Of a DNA stretch of 22,961 nt, positions 21,266 to 22,961 are shown piece by piece. The notes beneath the pieces were generated by a model that was not told the origin of the DNA, made no database searches, and worked only from the letters and a program-made list of their open reading frames with translations. Each line of letters opens with the position of its first letter. Position 1 is the stretch's first letter. Source of the DNA: a virus; IMG/VR virus record IMGVR_UViG_3300010885_051011, positions 1 to 22,961 of that record; one strand, 5' to 3'. A program made the position numbers and the translations under genes.

Positions 21266-22381
21266 ATGTCACTTAAGCCACCTTTAAAATGTCCACCAGA
21301 TTATTCTATTTTAGTATTCAGACTATCAGAATGCAAAAAAGCAAGTGTTGTAAAAGGAGTGACAACTCTGTCTTCTTTAGATCTTGAACCCTTAGCAATA
21401 CCAATTCAAGAACATAGCGAAGGAACCTTAATTTTAAAGGCTGGTGCTGAAAAGCTTTTAGATATTTCTGAAATTGCTGAATATGGTTTCGCATCTGAGA
21501 GCTATTCATTCAGTGTAAGTGATGTATCATACTTAGGCACTGGTACAACCGGTACATATAGTTTATCTGATGAAAACAATAATCCAATTGCTACAATGAA
21601 TTATGTAGTTTCAAGTACTGGCACTTTTACAGAAGCAATTACAGCTGCACTCACTGGGGCTACTGCAATAAATCAAACAGTTAGTTTTAACACAACAAGC
21701 TCGGGAAGCGGAACTTTTTCTGTTAGCGCTGTATCATCTGGTGTTAAATACAGACACCTATTTGCATTTAATAAGAATGGCGCTAGTACAATATATCACC
21801 CAGGAACGCTTGTTACGCCATCTGCTAAATATGAGAACGGCAGAATAAAGTATATTTTACTCTACCCAGAATTTGAAAAGGTAGACACAACAACTTGTGG
21901 ATGTAGTGATAGTTCGGGCGACATATACACAAATAAGAAATATCTGCAATATGCTGACCAGACTGCGTATAACGCAACAAGCAATGCAACTACCCGATTT
22001 ACTGTTGCTGGTACTGGCGCTTCTAATATTACTTGGTCTTACACAGGAACAAACATTGGGCATATCGCATATTCATTTAACACAGGAGATATTGTTGAAT
22101 TAAAGGACGCTAGCAATAACTTATTCCGCGCAAAAATATCTAGCATAGAAGGCTCTACTATAACATTAGACACTCCTCTTAACACCAGCAGCAATTATGT
22201 AGGATCTTTTATTAATCATACATATTCTTTGCCATCTCCTATTTGGAGCAATGGCGGAAGTTTCATATTCCTATCAGGTACTACTGAAATTAATAGCGGA
22301 GACGATTGCTTTATTGAAACTGTTGTTTTGAAAAACCCACATAGTTTCAACATACCTATTAAGTATATGATTGGGAAATAA
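21266..22381 (+). CDS. Beta-rich, probable virion surface protein
   Basis: This is a 371-residue protein that I do not recognise. It lacks a signal peptide or membrane helix and is rich in Thr, Ser, Gly and Asn in beta-type patterns, like phage decoration, fibre or baseplate-accessory proteins. The N-terminal part (1-75) has spaced Cys residues (C9, C23). A repeat-like insert at about 79-160 is Ser/Thr/Gly-rich. The segment KYRHLFAFNKNGASTIYHPG follows, then a CGC pair near 211-213. Residues about 273-305 form a small beta module (GDIVELKD, then RAKISSIEGSTITLDTP) resembling modules in the sheath insertion. The C-terminus (VVLKNPHSFNIPIKYMIGK) is compact. The leader has AAAATATCA before the ATG. 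The virion role is inferred from composition only. Confidence 0.62.
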   Translation: MSLKPPLKCPPDYSILVFRLSECKKASVVKGVTTLSSLDLEPLAIPIQEHSEGTLILKAGAEKLLDISEIAEYGFASESYSFSVSDVSYLGTGTTGTYSLSDENNNPIATMNYVVSSTGTFTEAITAALTGATAINQTVSFNTTSSGSGTFSVSAVSSGVKYRHLFAFNKNGASTIYHPGTLVTPSAKYENGRIKYILLYPEFEKVDTTTCGCSDSSGDIYTNKKYLQYADQTAYNATSNATTRFTVAGTGASNITWSYTGTNIGHIAYSFNTGDIVELKDASNNLFRAKISSIEGSTITLDTPLNTSSNYVGSFINHTYSLPSPIWSNGGSFIFLSGTTEINSGDDCFIETVVLKNPHSFNIPIKYMIGK

Positions 22382-22423
22382 TCTTCTATATTTTAAACAT
22401 GTACTATTTTAGATATTTTTGAT

Positions 22424-22433
22424 GATATATAAA
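22424..22433 (+). promoter_or_regulatory. Late-type promoter motif GATATATAAA, upstream of the UVR-motif gene
   Basis: This is an exact copy of the 10-mer at 2268 and 6785, in the 71-base gap before 22453, 19 bases from the ATG. The immediate leader (AAAAAATATCAGATCAGGAG) contains AGGAG, but it abuts the ATG too closely to act as a normal Shine-Dalgarno. Confidence 0.55.
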
Positions 22434-22452
22434 AAAAATATCAGATCAGGAG

Positions 22453-22860
22453 ATGGATCGTTATGAAGAAGCAATTGAAGCCGTAATCCAAAGCATAAGC
22501 TGGTCTAAGATTAAAGCATACCATAAAAAAATAAACCTATATTGGGAATTTGAAGAAAACAATTCTATCGTTAAACGAATTCCTAATATTAAAGAACTAC
22601 AAGAAGATATCCGTGGCATATTTAAACATATGTTAGCTAAAGATCTTGACTACATATCTTACGGAAATTGGATTATCTTTTGGGATAGAGAAGAAAGTAT
22701 CGGAGATATAAGAGTTATATTTAGATTAGCTGATTTTATGTTTGAAGAAGACACAGTTTCTCGCAAATCTTTGGAAGTTGCCCTGGATAAGGCTATAGAA
22801 AAAGAAGACTACGAAAAAGCTGCTGAAATAAGAGACGTATTAAATAGCAAAACAAATTAA
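22453..22860 (+). CDS. UVR-motif hypothetical protein
   Basis: This is a 135-residue protein. Residues about 106-133 match the UVR (UvrB/UvrC) motif: SLEVALDKAIEKEDYEKAAE then IRDVL, a helical hairpin that in UvrB and UvrC mediates their contact and is also found in Clp-related and other proteins. The N-terminal part (1-100) is mixed alpha/beta with an aromatic NLYWEFEEN and GNWIIFWDREES, and matches nothing I recognise. No nuclease or helicase domain is present, so it is not UvrB or UvrC; it could bind host UvrB/UvrC or another UVR partner. It has a late-type motif upstream, unlike most host-takeover genes. The next gene begins 12 bases later. Confidence 0.68.
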   Translation: MDRYEEAIEAVIQSISWSKIKAYHKKINLYWEFEENNSIVKRIPNIKELQEDIRGIFKHMLAKDLDYISYGNWIIFWDREESIGDIRVIFRLADFMFEEDTVSRKSLEVALDKAIEKEDYEKAAEIRDVLNSKTN

Positions 22861-22872
22861 ACTCTAATCAAT

Positions 22873-22961
22873 ATGAAAAGGTACGCGGTGCAAAATTGCG
22901 ATCTAAAAGATTGGCTACTTTTAAACAAGGACAATATACATTATGATGTCTTAAAAGAGTG
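22873..22961 (+). CDS. Start of an unidentified gene, cut by the window edge
   Basis: An ATG at 22873 opens a frame that stays open to the right edge (29 codons seen, starting MKRYAVQNCDLKDWLLLN). It follows the UVR-motif gene by 12 bases on the same strand and is probably cotranscribed. Too little is visible to identify it. Confidence 0.55.
   Translation, partial: MKRYAVQNCDLKDWLLLNKDNIHYDVLKE

Noticed and set aside
1-22961. Alternative genetic code (recoded TAG or TGA), as in some gut megaphages
   Set aside because: TAG ends several genes (550, 2234, 4950, 17846, 20452) and TGA ends the gp26-like gene. None of the large genes has in-frame stops needing recoding.
1-22961. tRNA genes, CRISPR arrays, insertion sequences, attachment sites
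   Set aside because: Gaps between genes are too short or lack cloverleaf, spaced repeats, terminal inverted repeats or integrase genes. None could be supported.

Overview
The window reads as part of the genome of a T4-related myovirus (contractile-tailed phage), probably one that infects a Bacteroidota host. All convincing genes lie on the + strand, packed with short gaps or small overlaps. The phage call rests on a run of T4-type morphogenesis genes in T4-like order: a neck protein (gp14-like), a probable small terminase (gp16 position), the large terminase (gp17), tail sheath (gp18) and tail tube (gp19). These are followed by a gp26-like baseplate/tail assembly protein and a tape measure protein. 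The host inference rests on three things: AT-rich DNA, start codons preceded by A-rich leaders with almost no Shine-Dalgarno sequences, and two promoters of the Bacteroidota form TTTG-N20-TATATTTA.

Layout. 1-550: two small genes, the second with a KTSC domain. 564-2234: a host-type promoter, then a FEN/RNase H-type 5' nuclease and a probable clamp-loader small subunit (replication). 2268-6751: a phage-type promoter motif, then neck protein with a LamG-like lectin fold, probable small terminase and large terminase. 6785-11318: the same motif, then a very large sheath (1276 aa), the tail tube and a strong intrinsic terminator. 11349-16875: the motif again, then the gp26-like protein, an overlapping small ORF without its own ATG (candidate programmed frameshift), a 1213-aa tape measure with internal repeats, and two small genes. 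17024-18309: a small membrane protein, a guanylate-kinase-like enzyme, an unknown gene and a second strong terminator. 18359-19522: a second host-type promoter, nearly the same as the first, then an ECF-like sigma factor and a membrane-anchored protein. 19530-22380: an acidic helical protein, two membrane proteins and a beta-rich probable virion protein. 22424-end: a promoter motif, a UVR-motif protein and the start of one more gene.

How it fits together. Two promoter classes can be seen. The host-type class precedes the nuclease/replication pair and the sigma gene. The second class, GATATATAAA or close variants, lies just upstream of the neck, sheath and baseplate genes and has no consistent -35 element, as in T4 late promoters. 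The simplest model is that host RNA polymerase makes the phage sigma factor, which then directs transcription of virion genes from GATATATAAA. The host-type promoter at 564-618 also carries a perfect 23-bp palindrome over its -33 element, which suggests a repressor or activator site. The regulatory model is inference; the sequence elements are seen directly. No RNA genes, CRISPR arrays, insertion sequences or gene-free stretches over 300 bases were found. The longest gap is 18251-18441, which holds a terminator and a promoter.
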